A stretch of DNA of 64,000 nucleotides from Pikeienuella piscinae (GTDB lineage Bacteria > Pseudomonadota > Alphaproteobacteria > Rhodobacterales > Rhodobacteraceae): positions 1,798,001 to 1,862,000 of the forward strand of contig NZ_CP049056.1 of NCBI RefSeq assembly GCF_011044155.1, read 5' to 3'. Under the pieces are notes generated by a model. It had not been told where the DNA came from. It ran no database searches and saw only the letters and a list, made by a program, of their open reading frames with translations. A program made the translations under genes and the position numbers. This document shows, piece by piece, positions 54,358-63,046 of this stretch (the first letter of the stretch is position 1; each line of letters opens with the position of its first letter).

Positions 54358-55320
54358 TCAGCCGGGACCGCCTTTCAGCAGCGCCAGCGGTGCGGCGTAA
54401 TTCGTGGCGGGCGCTTCGGCTTCGAGCGCGGCGCGGGGGTCGGGCGCCGCGAGGCCGGCGCGCGAACCCTTTACCGGCGTCTCCAACGGGCCAAGCGTGT
54501 GAAGATAGGCGTCGGCGCCCGAGGCGCGGTCGTAGACCAAGAAATCGGCGGATCTGTCGCGGAAGCTCTTGAGCACCTGGCCGAGGCCCTTCATCCCCGT
54601 CTCGCGCTGGCGACGCACGATATCGAGATCTATCTCGATCGGGAACATGTCCTCCTGACCCGCCGACTGATGCAACACGGTCGCCGTCGGATCGACCACC
54701 AAACTCCGCCCCACGCCTCCGGCCCCGAGGCCGTTCACGTCGAAGACGTAACATTGGAACTGCGCAGCCGTCGCGCGGGCGATGGCGATCTCAGCCTCGC
54801 GGTCGGTGGTGCCGGTAAGGACCGGGTGCAACAGCACCTCCACCCCCTGCGCAGTCAGCTGCCGCGTGGTTTCCGGAAACCAGATATCGTAGCAGATCGA
54901 GAGCCCGAAGCGTCCGACCTCCGGCACGTCGAAAACACAGAATTCGGTTCCCGCCTCGACACCCGATTCATAAGGTCGAAAAGGGAACATCTTGGCGTAT
55001 TTCGCGACGATCTCGCCTTGCGGATTGATCACGACGGAAGTGTTCCGAATCCGGCCGTCTTCAAGCCTCTCGAACATCGAGCCGGGGATGACCCATATGC
55101 CATGCCGGCGGGCGTCCTCCTGAAACTGTTCAATCACCTGGTTCGGGAAAGGCTGCGCGAACCGGTCGAGCGGGCCATATGGGGCGAGTTCGCTGAAAAG
55201 CGCCATCTGCACCCAAGGGAAGCGGGCCATCAGGACATCGAGACGCTGGCGCATCGCCTCCACGTTGGAATGCAGCGCGGCGACATGCATCTGGACGCCA
55301 GCGATTGCGAAAGGGGTCAT
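54358..55320 (-). CDS. Carbon-nitrogen hydrolase (nitrilase superfamily)
   Basis: The 320-residue cytoplasmic enzyme has the nitrilase catalytic triad: Glu44 in LFSELAPYG, Lys110 in KYAKMFPF and Cys143 in GLSICYDIWFPE. Members include N-carbamoylputrescine amidase, which acts after agmatine deiminase, and various amidases. The context beside a basic amino acid decarboxylase fits polyamine amide cleavage. The C-terminal ~40 residues are Ala/Pro rich beyond the core. It is 46 bases upstream of the decarboxylase on the same strand and 79 bases after the USP gene. Confidence 0.9.
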   Translation of the reverse strand: MTPFAIAGVQMHVAALHSNVEAMRQRLDVLMARFPWVQMALFSELAPYGPLDRFAQPFPNQVIEQFQEDARRHGIWVIPGSMFERLEDGRIRNTSVVINPQGEIVAKYAKMFPFRPYESGVEAGTEFCVFDVPEVGRFGLSICYDIWFPETTRQLTAQGVEVLLHPVLTGTTDREAEIAIARATAAQFQCYVFDVNGLGAGGVGRSLVVDPTATVLHQSAGQEDMFPIEIDLDIVRRQRETGMKGLGQVLKSFRDRSADFLVYDRASGADAYLHTLGPLETPVKGSRAGLAAPDPRAALEAEAPATNYAAPLALLKGGPG

Positions 55321-55399
55321 ACTCGGTTCGGCTCCTGGTTTTCTCGTTCATGGCCGCATATCAGCATATTGTCGGTCGTCGCCAGCCACCCCCCCCATT

Positions 55400-55819
55400 T
55401 CAGCGGGCGACGAGGACCGGAATCGCGGCGTGACGCACCACCTTTCCGGCCTGCGAGCCGATCAGAATCGAGCGCAACTCATCTGGCGGGTGTGACGCCA
55501 TGACGATCAGGTCGGCGCCGACGCGGCCCGCCGCGCCAAGGATCGCTTCCGCGACATGGCCGTAACCGACATGAGGTGTCGTCCGGTCAAGGTTCTTTCC
55601 TTCGATGAAGGCGCGAAGCGCGGCGTCAACCTCGTTGAGCGCGTTTTCCTTGAAATCGGACGGAAAGAACGAAGAGACGATGGATTCCCCGAAATCCGGC
55701 AGCACCGCGAGGATATGTAAGGCGCCGGTCTTTCCACGCAGTTCATCCGCCAGCGGCAGCGCCTTTCGCCAGGACTCTTCGTGTCCAAGATCAACCGGCA
55801 GCAGGACCGTCTCGAACAT
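55400..55819 (-). CDS. Universal stress protein (UspA family)
   Basis: The 139-residue product has the UspA fold: start MFETVLLPVDLGHEESWRKAL and end SILIGSQAGKVVRHAAIPVLVAR. The ATP-binding pattern G-2x-G-9x-G(S/T) is only partly kept, since SHPPDELRSILIGSQ lacks the first glycines. The start at 55819 is supported by GGGAGCTGATC before the ATG. It starts 13 bases after the TRAP permease stop. USPs linked to TRAP transporters are known (TeaD with TeaABC), where they modulate transport. Confidence 0.9.
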   Translation of the reverse strand: MFETVLLPVDLGHEESWRKALPLADELRGKTGALHILAVLPDFGESIVSSFFPSDFKENALNEVDAALRAFIEGKNLDRTTPHVGYGHVAEAILGAAGRVGADLIVMASHPPDELRSILIGSQAGKVVRHAAIPVLVAR

Positions 55820-55832
55820 GATCAGCTCCCTT

Positions 55833-58595
55833 TCACGCCGGCGCCGCAGCCGGTATCGCCCGGCGGCGCTGCAAGATGACGACAAGGGCCAGGAGAAGAA
55901 AAGCCGGAACGAACATCAGGTATTTCGTCGGCTGATCGGCCGGCGCAAGAACGCGCTTGATCTCTTGATCCCAGTCGAAACCGGCCTTCTGCGCCGCGCT
56001 GTCGAAAGCGACATTGTCAATCACAACCTTTTCGCCATCGACGATGTATTCGAGCCCGACGGCCGCCAGCCGTTCCGCCCCTGTCGCGCCCTCCACGACC
56101 GGAAGAAGCGCGGTGAAGCTCACCGGGTCGCCGAGCGCGTTCACGCCGTCGACCTGCAACCGCAGGTCCGAGCCGACCGGCGCGCTCATCGCCGCCTGTT
56201 CGATTTCAGCCGGAGCGACTTCGTCGAAGGGCGGCGCCACCATGTCCATCCAGTAGCCGGGGCGGAACAGGGTGAAAGCGATCAGCAGCAGAATGGCGGA
56301 TTCGTAGATGCGGTTCTTCGCCAGGAACCAGCCCTGCGTCGCGGCGGCGAAGAGCAACATCGCCATCGTCGCGATGATGAAGACGAGAATCCCCTGCGCC
56401 CAGGTGACGTCAATCAGAAGAAGCTCGGTGTTGAAGATAAAGAGAAACGGCAGCGCCGCGGTCCTGAGGCTGTAGAAGAACGCGATGACGCCGGTGCGGA
56501 TCGGGTCGCCGCCCGAGACCGCCGCGGCGGCGAAACTGGCGAGCCCGACCGGCGGCGTCACATCCGCCATGATGCCGAAATAGAAGACGAACAGATGCAC
56601 CGCGATCAGCGGTACGATCAGCCCGTTCTGCTGGCCCAGCGTCACGATCACCGGCGCCAGCAGCGCCGATACGACGATGTAGTTCGCGGTCGTCGGCAGC
56701 CCCATGCCGAGAATCAGCGAAAGCACGGCGGTGAGCAGCAGGATCGCCATGATGTTGCCGCCGGAAAGCACCTCGACCACATCGGCGAGCGCCGAGCCGA
56801 CGCCGGTCTGGCTCACCGCGCCGACGATGATGCCCGCGGTCGCCGTGGCGATGCCGATGCCGATCATGTTCCGCGCGCCGGAAATAAGCCCATCGGTCAG
56901 ATCCGCGAACCCGGCGACGACATCGTTGGCGAACCGGCTCTCGCCGCGGAAAATCGCCATCAGGGGACGCTGCGTCAACAGGATGAAGATCATGTAGGCC
57001 ACCGCCCAGAAGGCCGAGAGGCCGGGCGACAGCCGGTCGATCATCAGCGCCCAGACGAGCACGACGACGGGAAGAAGGTAGTGCAGCCCCGAGCGGACCG
57101 TCGGCCCGGGCAGCGGCAGCGTGGTGACCGGCGCGTTCGGGTCGTCCAGCTTCAGCGGCTCTTCCCGCGACGCAACGTAAAGCAGCCCGACATAGGCCGC
57201 CGTCAGCAGCACGAAGACGATATAGCCCGCCGAGGCGCCGAAGGTCGGCCTTATCCAGCCCATGCCATAGTAGACTCCGAATGAAAGCGCGCAGATCACC
57301 GCGATGGTGAAGGCGATTCCGATCAGCCGCTGCACGATGGGCTTCGGCGTGTATGCCCGCGGCAACCCTTTCATACCGGCCTTCATCGCCTCCAGATGGA
57401 CGATATAGACCAGCGCGATATAGGAGATGATCGCCGGAACGAAAGCGTGCTTGACCACGTCGAAATAGGGAATCCCGACATATTCGACCATGAGGAACGC
57501 CGCGGCGCCCATCACCGGCGGCATGATCTGGCCGTTGACGGAGGAGGCGACCTCGACCGCTCCGGCCTTCTCGGAGGAGAAGCCGACCTTCTTCATCAGC
57601 GGGATGGTGAAGGTGCCGGTGGTGACGACATTGGCGATCGAGGAGCCGGAAATCAGCCCGGTCATCGCCGAGGAGACGACGGCGGCCTTGGCCGGACCGC
57701 CGCGCATGTGCCCCATCAGCGAGAAGGCGACCTGGATGAAGTAATTGCCCGCCCCGGCCCGGTCGAGGAGCGAGCCGAAGAGCACGAAGAGAAAAACGAA
57801 ACTGGTCGAGACGCCGAGCGCGATGCCGAAGACGCCCTCGGTCGTGATCCACTGGTGGTTCACCACTTCGGAAAGCGAGTTCCCCTTATGGGCGATGATC
57901 GAGGGCATGTGCGGCCCGAGAAATGTGTAGGCGAGGAACACGCTCGCGACGATCATCAGCGCCGGGCCGAGCGCCCGGCGCGTCGCCTCCAGCAGGATCA
58001 TCAGGCCGATGACGGCGACCACGTAATCCTGGGTGATCGGCGCGCCGACGCGCCCGGAAATCTCGCGGTAAAAGACGAAGATGTAGAGCGACGCCAATGC
58101 GCCGACGATGGCCAGCGCCCATTCCCATGATGGAATACGATTCTTGGGCGAGCCGAGCAGGATGAAGCCGATCATCACCGCTCCGACGATGGGAATCCAC
58201 CAGGTCGCGGTCTGATCCTTCGCGCCGAACATGAAGAGAAAGGTCAGAAGCGCCGGCACACCGAGTCCGAGGATAAGCTGGGTCGGCGTGCGCGCCGCCG
58301 GATAAGCGGCGAAAGCGAGAAAGAGCGCGAAGGCGAGATGGAACGAGCGCGCCTCGGTGTCGTTGAAGACGCCGAAGCCGACCATGAAGGGGATCGGGGA
58401 CGCGATCCAGAGCTGAAAGAGCGACCAGGCCAGCGCGACGGAGAGGAGCAGCTTGCCGGCGAAGCCAGGCGGCGTCCGGCCGCCGGTGTCCGAGGAGGCG
58501 ACAAGCTCGTCGAGTTCCGCCTGACTGAGTCCGCCTCTGCCGGAGGCGGCGTTCTCCACCGCGGCCGCCTCGAACTGTTTGTCGTCGTCGCTCAT
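55833..58595 (-). CDS. TRAP transporter permease, fused small and large subunits (TAXI type) with C-terminal DUF3394
   Basis: The 920-residue inner-membrane protein fuses the 4-TM DctQ-like and 12-TM DctM-like subunits, as in TAXI-TRAP systems. The first hydrophobic block is at about 45-180. The DctM core carries GSSIANVVTTGTFTIPLMKK and LSLILGMGLPTTANYIVVSA, which bind substrate and sodium. A C-terminal region of about 180 residues (SDLRLQVDGVNALGDPVSF onward) fits DUF3394, followed by a last membrane span. It is a secondary importer using the ion gradient. It follows the TAXI binding protein gene (114-base gap) and precedes the USP gene. Confidence 0.95.
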   Translation of the reverse strand: MSDDDKQFEAAAVENAASGRGGLSQAELDELVASSDTGGRTPPGFAGKLLLSVALAWSLFQLWIASPIPFMVGFGVFNDTEARSFHLAFALFLAFAAYPAARTPTQLILGLGVPALLTFLFMFGAKDQTATWWIPIVGAVMIGFILLGSPKNRIPSWEWALAIVGALASLYIFVFYREISGRVGAPITQDYVVAVIGLMILLEATRRALGPALMIVASVFLAYTFLGPHMPSIIAHKGNSLSEVVNHQWITTEGVFGIALGVSTSFVFLFVLFGSLLDRAGAGNYFIQVAFSLMGHMRGGPAKAAVVSSAMTGLISGSSIANVVTTGTFTIPLMKKVGFSSEKAGAVEVASSVNGQIMPPVMGAAAFLMVEYVGIPYFDVVKHAFVPAIISYIALVYIVHLEAMKAGMKGLPRAYTPKPIVQRLIGIAFTIAVICALSFGVYYGMGWIRPTFGASAGYIVFVLLTAAYVGLLYVASREEPLKLDDPNAPVTTLPLPGPTVRSGLHYLLPVVVLVWALMIDRLSPGLSAFWAVAYMIFILLTQRPLMAIFRGESRFANDVVAGFADLTDGLISGARNMIGIGIATATAGIIVGAVSQTGVGSALADVVEVLSGGNIMAILLLTAVLSLILGMGLPTTANYIVVSALLAPVIVTLGQQNGLIVPLIAVHLFVFYFGIMADVTPPVGLASFAAAAVSGGDPIRTGVIAFFYSLRTAALPFLFIFNTELLLIDVTWAQGILVFIIATMAMLLFAAATQGWFLAKNRIYESAILLLIAFTLFRPGYWMDMVAPPFDEVAPAEIEQAAMSAPVGSDLRLQVDGVNALGDPVSFTALLPVVEGATGAERLAAVGLEYIVDGEKVVIDNVAFDSAAQKAGFDWDQEIKRVLAPADQPTKYLMFVPAFLLLALVVILQRRRAIPAAAPA

Positions 58596-58709
58596 ATTCG
58601 ACCCCCTGCCGGATCAACTGAGCCCCATTTTTCCGGGGCTTCTGGTTGGCGGCGGCCCCGAAAGCCCGCCGCCCGAATCGTCGACGCCGTATTCAGACGT
58701 CCAACCGGA

Positions 58710-59669
58710 TTACATCCAGCCGCGCTCCTTGTAGTATTTCTCGGCGCCCGGATGCAGCGGCGCGGAGAGACCATCCTTGATCATCTCCTCTTCCTTCAGA
58801 TTGGCGAAGGCCGGGTGGAGCCCCTTGAAACGGTCGAAATTGTCGAAGACCGCCTTCACGACGGTGTAAACGACGTCATCCGGCACGTCGGAAGAGGTGA
58901 CGAAGGTAGCCTTTACGCCGAACGTGGTCACATCCGATTCGTTGCCCGAATACATGCCGCCAGGAATAGTCGCGGAGGCGTAATAGGGGTTGTCCGCGAT
59001 CAGCTTGTCGATCGCCGCCCCTGTCACGGGGATGATCCGCGCGTCGACGGTCGAGGTCGCCTCCTGGATCGAGCCGTTCGGATGGCCGACGGTGTAGATG
59101 ATCGCGTCCACCTTGTTGTCGCCGAGCGCCGCCGACTGTTCGGCGGGCTTCAGCTCCGACGCGAGGGCGAAATCGTCCATCGTCCAGCCCATGGCGTTCA
59201 GCACGACCTCCATCGTCGCGCGCTGGCCGGAGCCGGGATTGCCGACATTGACGCGCTTGCCCTTAAGGTCCTCGAAGCTTTCGATGCCGGCGTCCGCGCG
59301 TGCGATCACGGTGAAGGGTTCGCCGTGCACCGAGAAGACCGCGCGCTCCTTGTCGAACTTGTCGCCCTCGAACTGCGACGTGCCGTTATAGGCGTGGAAC
59401 TGCCAGTCGGACTGGGCGACGCCCATGTCCATGTCGCCGGCCTTGATCGCGTTGATGTTCGCGATCGAGCCGCCGGTCGATGGCGCGGTGCATTTCAGAT
59501 TGTGGTCGGCCGTGCCGCGGTTCACCAGCCGGCAGATCGACTGTCCGACGACGTAATAAACGCCGGTCTGGCCGCCGGTGCCGATGGTGATGAACCGCTC
59601 CTGGGCCAACGCGCCCTGCGCGCCGAGCGTCAGCGCCGCTGCGGCGGCCGCCAGTTTGAGTACTTTCAT
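58710..59669 (-). CDS. TAXI-family TRAP transporter solute-binding protein
   Basis: The 319-residue periplasmic protein has a signal peptide ([23 protein letters not shown]). The TAXI start [21 protein letters not shown] follows, then [24 protein letters not shown], where the ligand is held. Known TAXI proteins bind glutamate/glutamine or related acids, but the ligand here cannot be told. It feeds the fused TRAP permease encoded downstream on the same strand. Confidence 0.95.
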   Translation of the reverse strand: MKVLKLAAAAAALTLGAQGALAQERFITIGTGGQTGVYYVVGQSICRLVNRGTADHNLKCTAPSTGGSIANINAIKAGDMDMGVAQSDWQFHAYNGTSQFEGDKFDKERAVFSVHGEPFTVIARADAGIESFEDLKGKRVNVGNPGSGQRATMEVVLNAMGWTMDDFALASELKPAEQSAALGDNKVDAIIYTVGHPNGSIQEATSTVDARIIPVTGAAIDKLIADNPYYASATIPGGMYSGNESDVTTFGVKATFVTSSDVPDDVVYTVVKAVFDNFDRFKGLHPAFANLKEEEMIKDGLSAPLHPGAEKYYKERGWM

Positions 59670-59905
59670 CTCAATCTCCCTGATCGTTTCTCGCGCCCGG
59701 GGAATGATCCCGCGCTTCGTCGCGCAATTCGGTCTGGCGACGAAAAACCGAAGCGGCGGGCGCCGCCTAGCTTCGTCACACCGACGTTAACAGGTGAAAG
59801 CGGGAGCGCAACCGTATTGAGGCCTTACGCCCAACTCTTCTCACTGGACGAGAATTCGTAACCGCGCTTATAGTTGCGACCGTCGTTCATCAGATATTTC
59901 AAACA

Positions 59906-61231
59906 TCAACTACTTATCGCCGCACCGATCGCAGTGTCGAGCCGATCGACAAGCATCTCCATCTCCGCATCCTCAATGATGAAGGGCGGCGCGAGCAGGA
60001 CATGATCGCCCGCGCGCCCGTCCACCGTGCCGCTCATCGGATAGCACACCAGACCGGCTTCGAAAGCCGCCGCCTTCACTTTCGCAGCGATCCGGCGCGC
60101 CGGGTCGAACGGCGTCTTGCTCTCCCGGTCCGCGACCAGTTCGACGCCGCGAAAAAGCCCGCGCCCGCGCAGATCGCCGACATGCGGATTCTGGCCGAAC
60201 CGCTCTGCGAGCAGCGCCGCGAATCTTTCGCCTTTCTCGCGCACCGTCGGGATCAACCCGCGTCCGAGCAGCGCCCGCACCACCGCCAGCCCCGCGGCCG
60301 TCGCGGCCGGATGGCCGAGATAGGTGTGGCCGTGCTGGAAGAACCCGCTCCCCGCCTCGATCGTGCGATAGATCTCGCCCGAGCAGAGCATCGCCCCGAT
60401 CGGCTGGTAGCCGGCGCCGAGCCCCTTGGCGATGCAGATGATGTCGGGCGCGACCCCCTCCGCCTCGCAGGCGAAGAGATGGCCGGTCCGCCCCATGCCG
60501 CACATCACCTCATCGAGAATCAGCAACACGCCGTAGCGGTCGCAGATCTCATGGATGCGTTTGAAATAGCCCGGCGCCGGCGTCAGCGCCCCCGCCGTGG
60601 CTCCGACCACCGGCTCGGCGATGAACGCCATCACGCTTTCCGGGCCGAGGCGGAGGATCTCCGTCTCCAGCTCGTCCGCGGCGCGCCGTCCGTATTCCTC
60701 CGGGCTCTCGCCCTCGCGCATCAGGCGGTATTCGTAGCAAGGGTCGATATGGGAGACGTCGAGCAGCAGCGGTGCGAACTGCGCCCGGCGCCATTCATTG
60801 CCGCCCGCCGAAAGCGCGCCGATGGTGTTTCCGTGATAGCTTTGCTTGCGGGCGATGAGCTTTCCGCGCTCCGGCTCGCCCTTTTCGACGAAATACTGCC
60901 GCGCGAGCTTGATCGCCGCTTCGGTCGCCTCCGACCCGCCGGAAACGAAATAGACCCGCTCGATCCCCTCCGGCGCATGCTCGATCAGGAGATCGGCCAG
61001 CGCCTCCGCCGGCTCGGACGTGAAGAAGCCGGTATGGGCGAACGCAATCCGGTCGAGCTGCGCCTTGATCGCTTCGATCACCTCCCGGTCGCCGTGGCCG
61101 AGACAGGAGACTGCGGCCCCGCCAGAGCCGTCGAGATAGCGTTTTCCGTCAGCGTCGATCAGCCAGCAGCCTTCACCGCCCACGGCGACGGGCGGGAGGA
61201 TGCGGGTGTGGCGAGGAAAAACATGGCTCAT
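59906..61231 (-). CDS. Class III PLP aminotransferase (omega-amino acid / diamine type)
   Basis: The 441-residue enzyme has the class III fold. It has YFVSGGSEATEAAIKLARQY, the PLP-binding Asp in LLILDEVMCGMGRTG and the Schiff-base Lys in ICIAKGLGAGYQPIGA. Substrates in this family include omega-amino acids, diamines and 2,2-dialkylglycine; the exact one is not clear. AAGGAG lies before the chosen ATG at 61231; the longer upstream frame is unlikely. It faces away from mcl1 (136-base gap) and lies 236 bases upstream of the TAXI gene on the same strand, so a shared pathway with the cluster to the left is possible. Confidence 0.9.
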   Translation of the reverse strand: MSHVFPRHTRILPPVAVGGEGCWLIDADGKRYLDGSGGAAVSCLGHGDREVIEAIKAQLDRIAFAHTGFFTSEPAEALADLLIEHAPEGIERVYFVSGGSEATEAAIKLARQYFVEKGEPERGKLIARKQSYHGNTIGALSAGGNEWRRAQFAPLLLDVSHIDPCYEYRLMREGESPEEYGRRAADELETEILRLGPESVMAFIAEPVVGATAGALTPAPGYFKRIHEICDRYGVLLILDEVMCGMGRTGHLFACEAEGVAPDIICIAKGLGAGYQPIGAMLCSGEIYRTIEAGSGFFQHGHTYLGHPAATAAGLAVVRALLGRGLIPTVREKGERFAALLAERFGQNPHVGDLRGRGLFRGVELVADRESKTPFDPARRIAAKVKAAAFEAGLVCYPMSGTVDGRAGDHVLLAPPFIIEDAEMEMLVDRLDTAIGAAISS

Positions 61232-61367
61232 GGCGAAACTCCTTCCGAGTCGCCGCGCAGCATACACGCCTCGACGCGCGCCGCTCCAGAATTGACATGC
61301 GGCGGCGCAACACAATAACCCTCACAGCCGGTCCTCCGACACATTCTTTCGCACCGAAAGGTCCCCG

Positions 61368-62342
61368 ATGAGCTTCACAGTCCAGCCCGCCGGCCCCGCA
61401 CGCCCGAACCGCTGCCAGCTTTTCGGCCCCGCCACGCGCCCGACGATTTTCGAGAAGATGGCGGCTTCGGCCGCCGACGTGATCAATATCGACCTCGAGG
61501 ACAGCGTCGCCCCGGCCGACAAGGCCGCAGCGCGCACGACCGCAATCGAGGCGGTGAACGACGTTGACTGGGGCGCGAAGACCCTTTCAGTCCGGATCAA
61601 CGGACTCGACACCGGATTCTGGCACCATGACGTCATCGACCTGATCGAGAAGACAGGCGACCGGCTCGACCTGATCATGATCCCGAAAGTCGGCAACGCG
61701 AAGGATATCTACGCCGTCGATGCGCTGGTCTCGGCCTGCGAGCAGGCGGCGCGAAAGTCCAAGCGGATCGGCTTCGAGGTGCTGATCGAGACTGCGGCCG
61801 GCGCGCAGAATGTCGGCGAGATCGCCGCCGCTTCGCCCCGGATCCAGTCGATGAGCTTCGGCGTCGCGGACTACGCCGCCTCCATGGGCATGAACGTGAC
61901 CGGAATCGGCGGCACGCAGGACGACTATCACATGCTTGCAAACGACGAGGGCCGCACGGTCAACATGGTCGATCCCTGGCACTACCCGATCGCTCGCATG
62001 GTCGCGGCCTGCCGTCAGCATGGCGTGCTGCCCGTCGATGGGCCGTTCGGCGATTTCTCGGACGATGAGGGGTTTCTCGCGCAGGCGAAACGCTCGGCGA
62101 CGCTGGGTTGCGTCGGCAAATGGGCGATTCATCCGAAACAGGTGGCGCTGGCGAACCGGGTATTCACCCCGACGCCGGCGAAGGTTGAGCACGCCCGCCG
62201 CATCCTCGCCGCGATGCGGGCGGCGGAGGAAGGCGGCCAGGGCGCCGCGGTGCTCGACGGCAAGCTGATCGACCTCGCCTCGTCGCGCCAGGCGCGGGTG
62301 ATCGTGACACAGGCGGAACTGATCGAGGCGGCGGGCGGCTGA
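61368..62342 (+). CDS. mcl1: L-malyl-CoA / beta-methylmalyl-CoA lyase
   Basis: Mcl1 reversibly cleaves malyl-CoA to acetyl-CoA and glyoxylate, and beta-methylmalyl-CoA to propionyl-CoA and glyoxylate. It serves the ethylmalonyl-CoA pathway for acetate and C1 assimilation. The 324-residue protein is close to the Rhodobacter enzyme as I recall it: PARPNRCQLFGPATRP at the start, then VINIDLEDSVAP, the Mg-binding Glu in EVLIETAAGAQ, and FGVADYAASMGMNVTGIGG. It ends with LGCVGKWAIHPKQVALAN. The other ethylmalonyl-CoA genes are not in the window. Confidence 0.95.
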   Translation: MSFTVQPAGPARPNRCQLFGPATRPTIFEKMAASAADVINIDLEDSVAPADKAAARTTAIEAVNDVDWGAKTLSVRINGLDTGFWHHDVIDLIEKTGDRLDLIMIPKVGNAKDIYAVDALVSACEQAARKSKRIGFEVLIETAAGAQNVGEIAAASPRIQSMSFGVADYAASMGMNVTGIGGTQDDYHMLANDEGRTVNMVDPWHYPIARMVAACRQHGVLPVDGPFGDFSDDEGFLAQAKRSATLGCVGKWAIHPKQVALANRVFTPTPAKVEHARRILAAMRAAEEGGQGAAVLDGKLIDLASSRQARVIVTQAELIEAAGG

Positions 62343-62444
62343 GCCGCCCGCAACCGACAAGTGTAGTTCTGCACTCCCTCGCGCGCTCGTCCGGGTCTTA
62401 TATCCGGCCCTGAAGATGTTTGTGATTCGAAGGGGGGGGGCGCC

Positions 62445-62957
62445 GTGCTTGGCCTGATGAAGTCAGAGTTGCGAAAGTTTGCCCGCGACATCGCCACCGC
62501 GGATATCGCCGCGCGTTTCGAACAGATCGGCGACGATCGGTCGCTGCCGGAAATGATAGGACGCCTCGCCGAAATGACTGGCGAAGCGACCGGCGAGCTT
62601 CGCCACGCCTTCGGGCGCCGCGCATTCGAGCGGTTCGCGGAACTCTACCCGGATTTCATTCCGACCAATGTCGGGGCGCTCGACTATCTGCTGACCATCG
62701 AGCGGCATGTTCATGACGAAATGCGCTTTCTCTATCCAACCGCGCAACCACCCCAACTCTGCTGCGAGAGGGTCTCGGAAACCCGCTTGGTCATTCGCTA
62801 CAGCTCCGAGGAACCGATCGCGGAGATGTGCGCCGGCATGCTCGAAGCCGCGCTGGCGCATTTCGAGGCCCGCGCCCTCGTGACCCGGCGGGACGAGACG
62901 GAGTGCGCCGACGGAGCGGCCGCGGTGTTCGATGTCGCGCTCCTCCCCGCGGCCTGA
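62445..62957 (+). CDS. H-NOX-like heme NO-binding domain protein
   Basis: The 170-residue single-domain product matches the heme NO-binding (H-NOX/HNOB) fold. Helices in the first 80 residues are followed by [20 protein letters not shown] (79-98), where His90 aligns with the proximal heme ligand (HxxxxxxYP pattern). It ends with a helix [10 protein letters not shown] and a final strand. The YxSxR heme-propionate motif is degenerate: YSSEE at 119-123, with Glu123 for Arg. The start is GTG behind a nine-G run at 62432-62440. If it binds heme it would sense NO or oxygen; the partner (kinase or cyclase) is not adjacent. It lies 102 bases after mcl1 and 89 bases before accA. Confidence 0.75.
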   Translation: MLGLMKSELRKFARDIATADIAARFEQIGDDRSLPEMIGRLAEMTGEATGELRHAFGRRAFERFAELYPDFIPTNVGALDYLLTIERHVHDEMRFLYPTAQPPQLCCERVSETRLVIRYSSEEPIAEMCAGMLEAALAHFEARALVTRRDETECADGAAAVFDVALLPAA

Positions 62958-63046
62958 ATCCGAATGGGTCGCCGGAGGCGGGCGCGAATTGCAATCGACC
63001 ACCCCTCCGGACTATATCCCGGCGCATGAACGCGGCGGAGCGCAAC

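Noticed and set aside
55605-57284. Long plus-strand frame of 559 codons antisense to the TRAP permease
   Set aside because: The Arg/Asp/His-rich low-complexity translation is typical of the antisense of a membrane protein gene; no motif.
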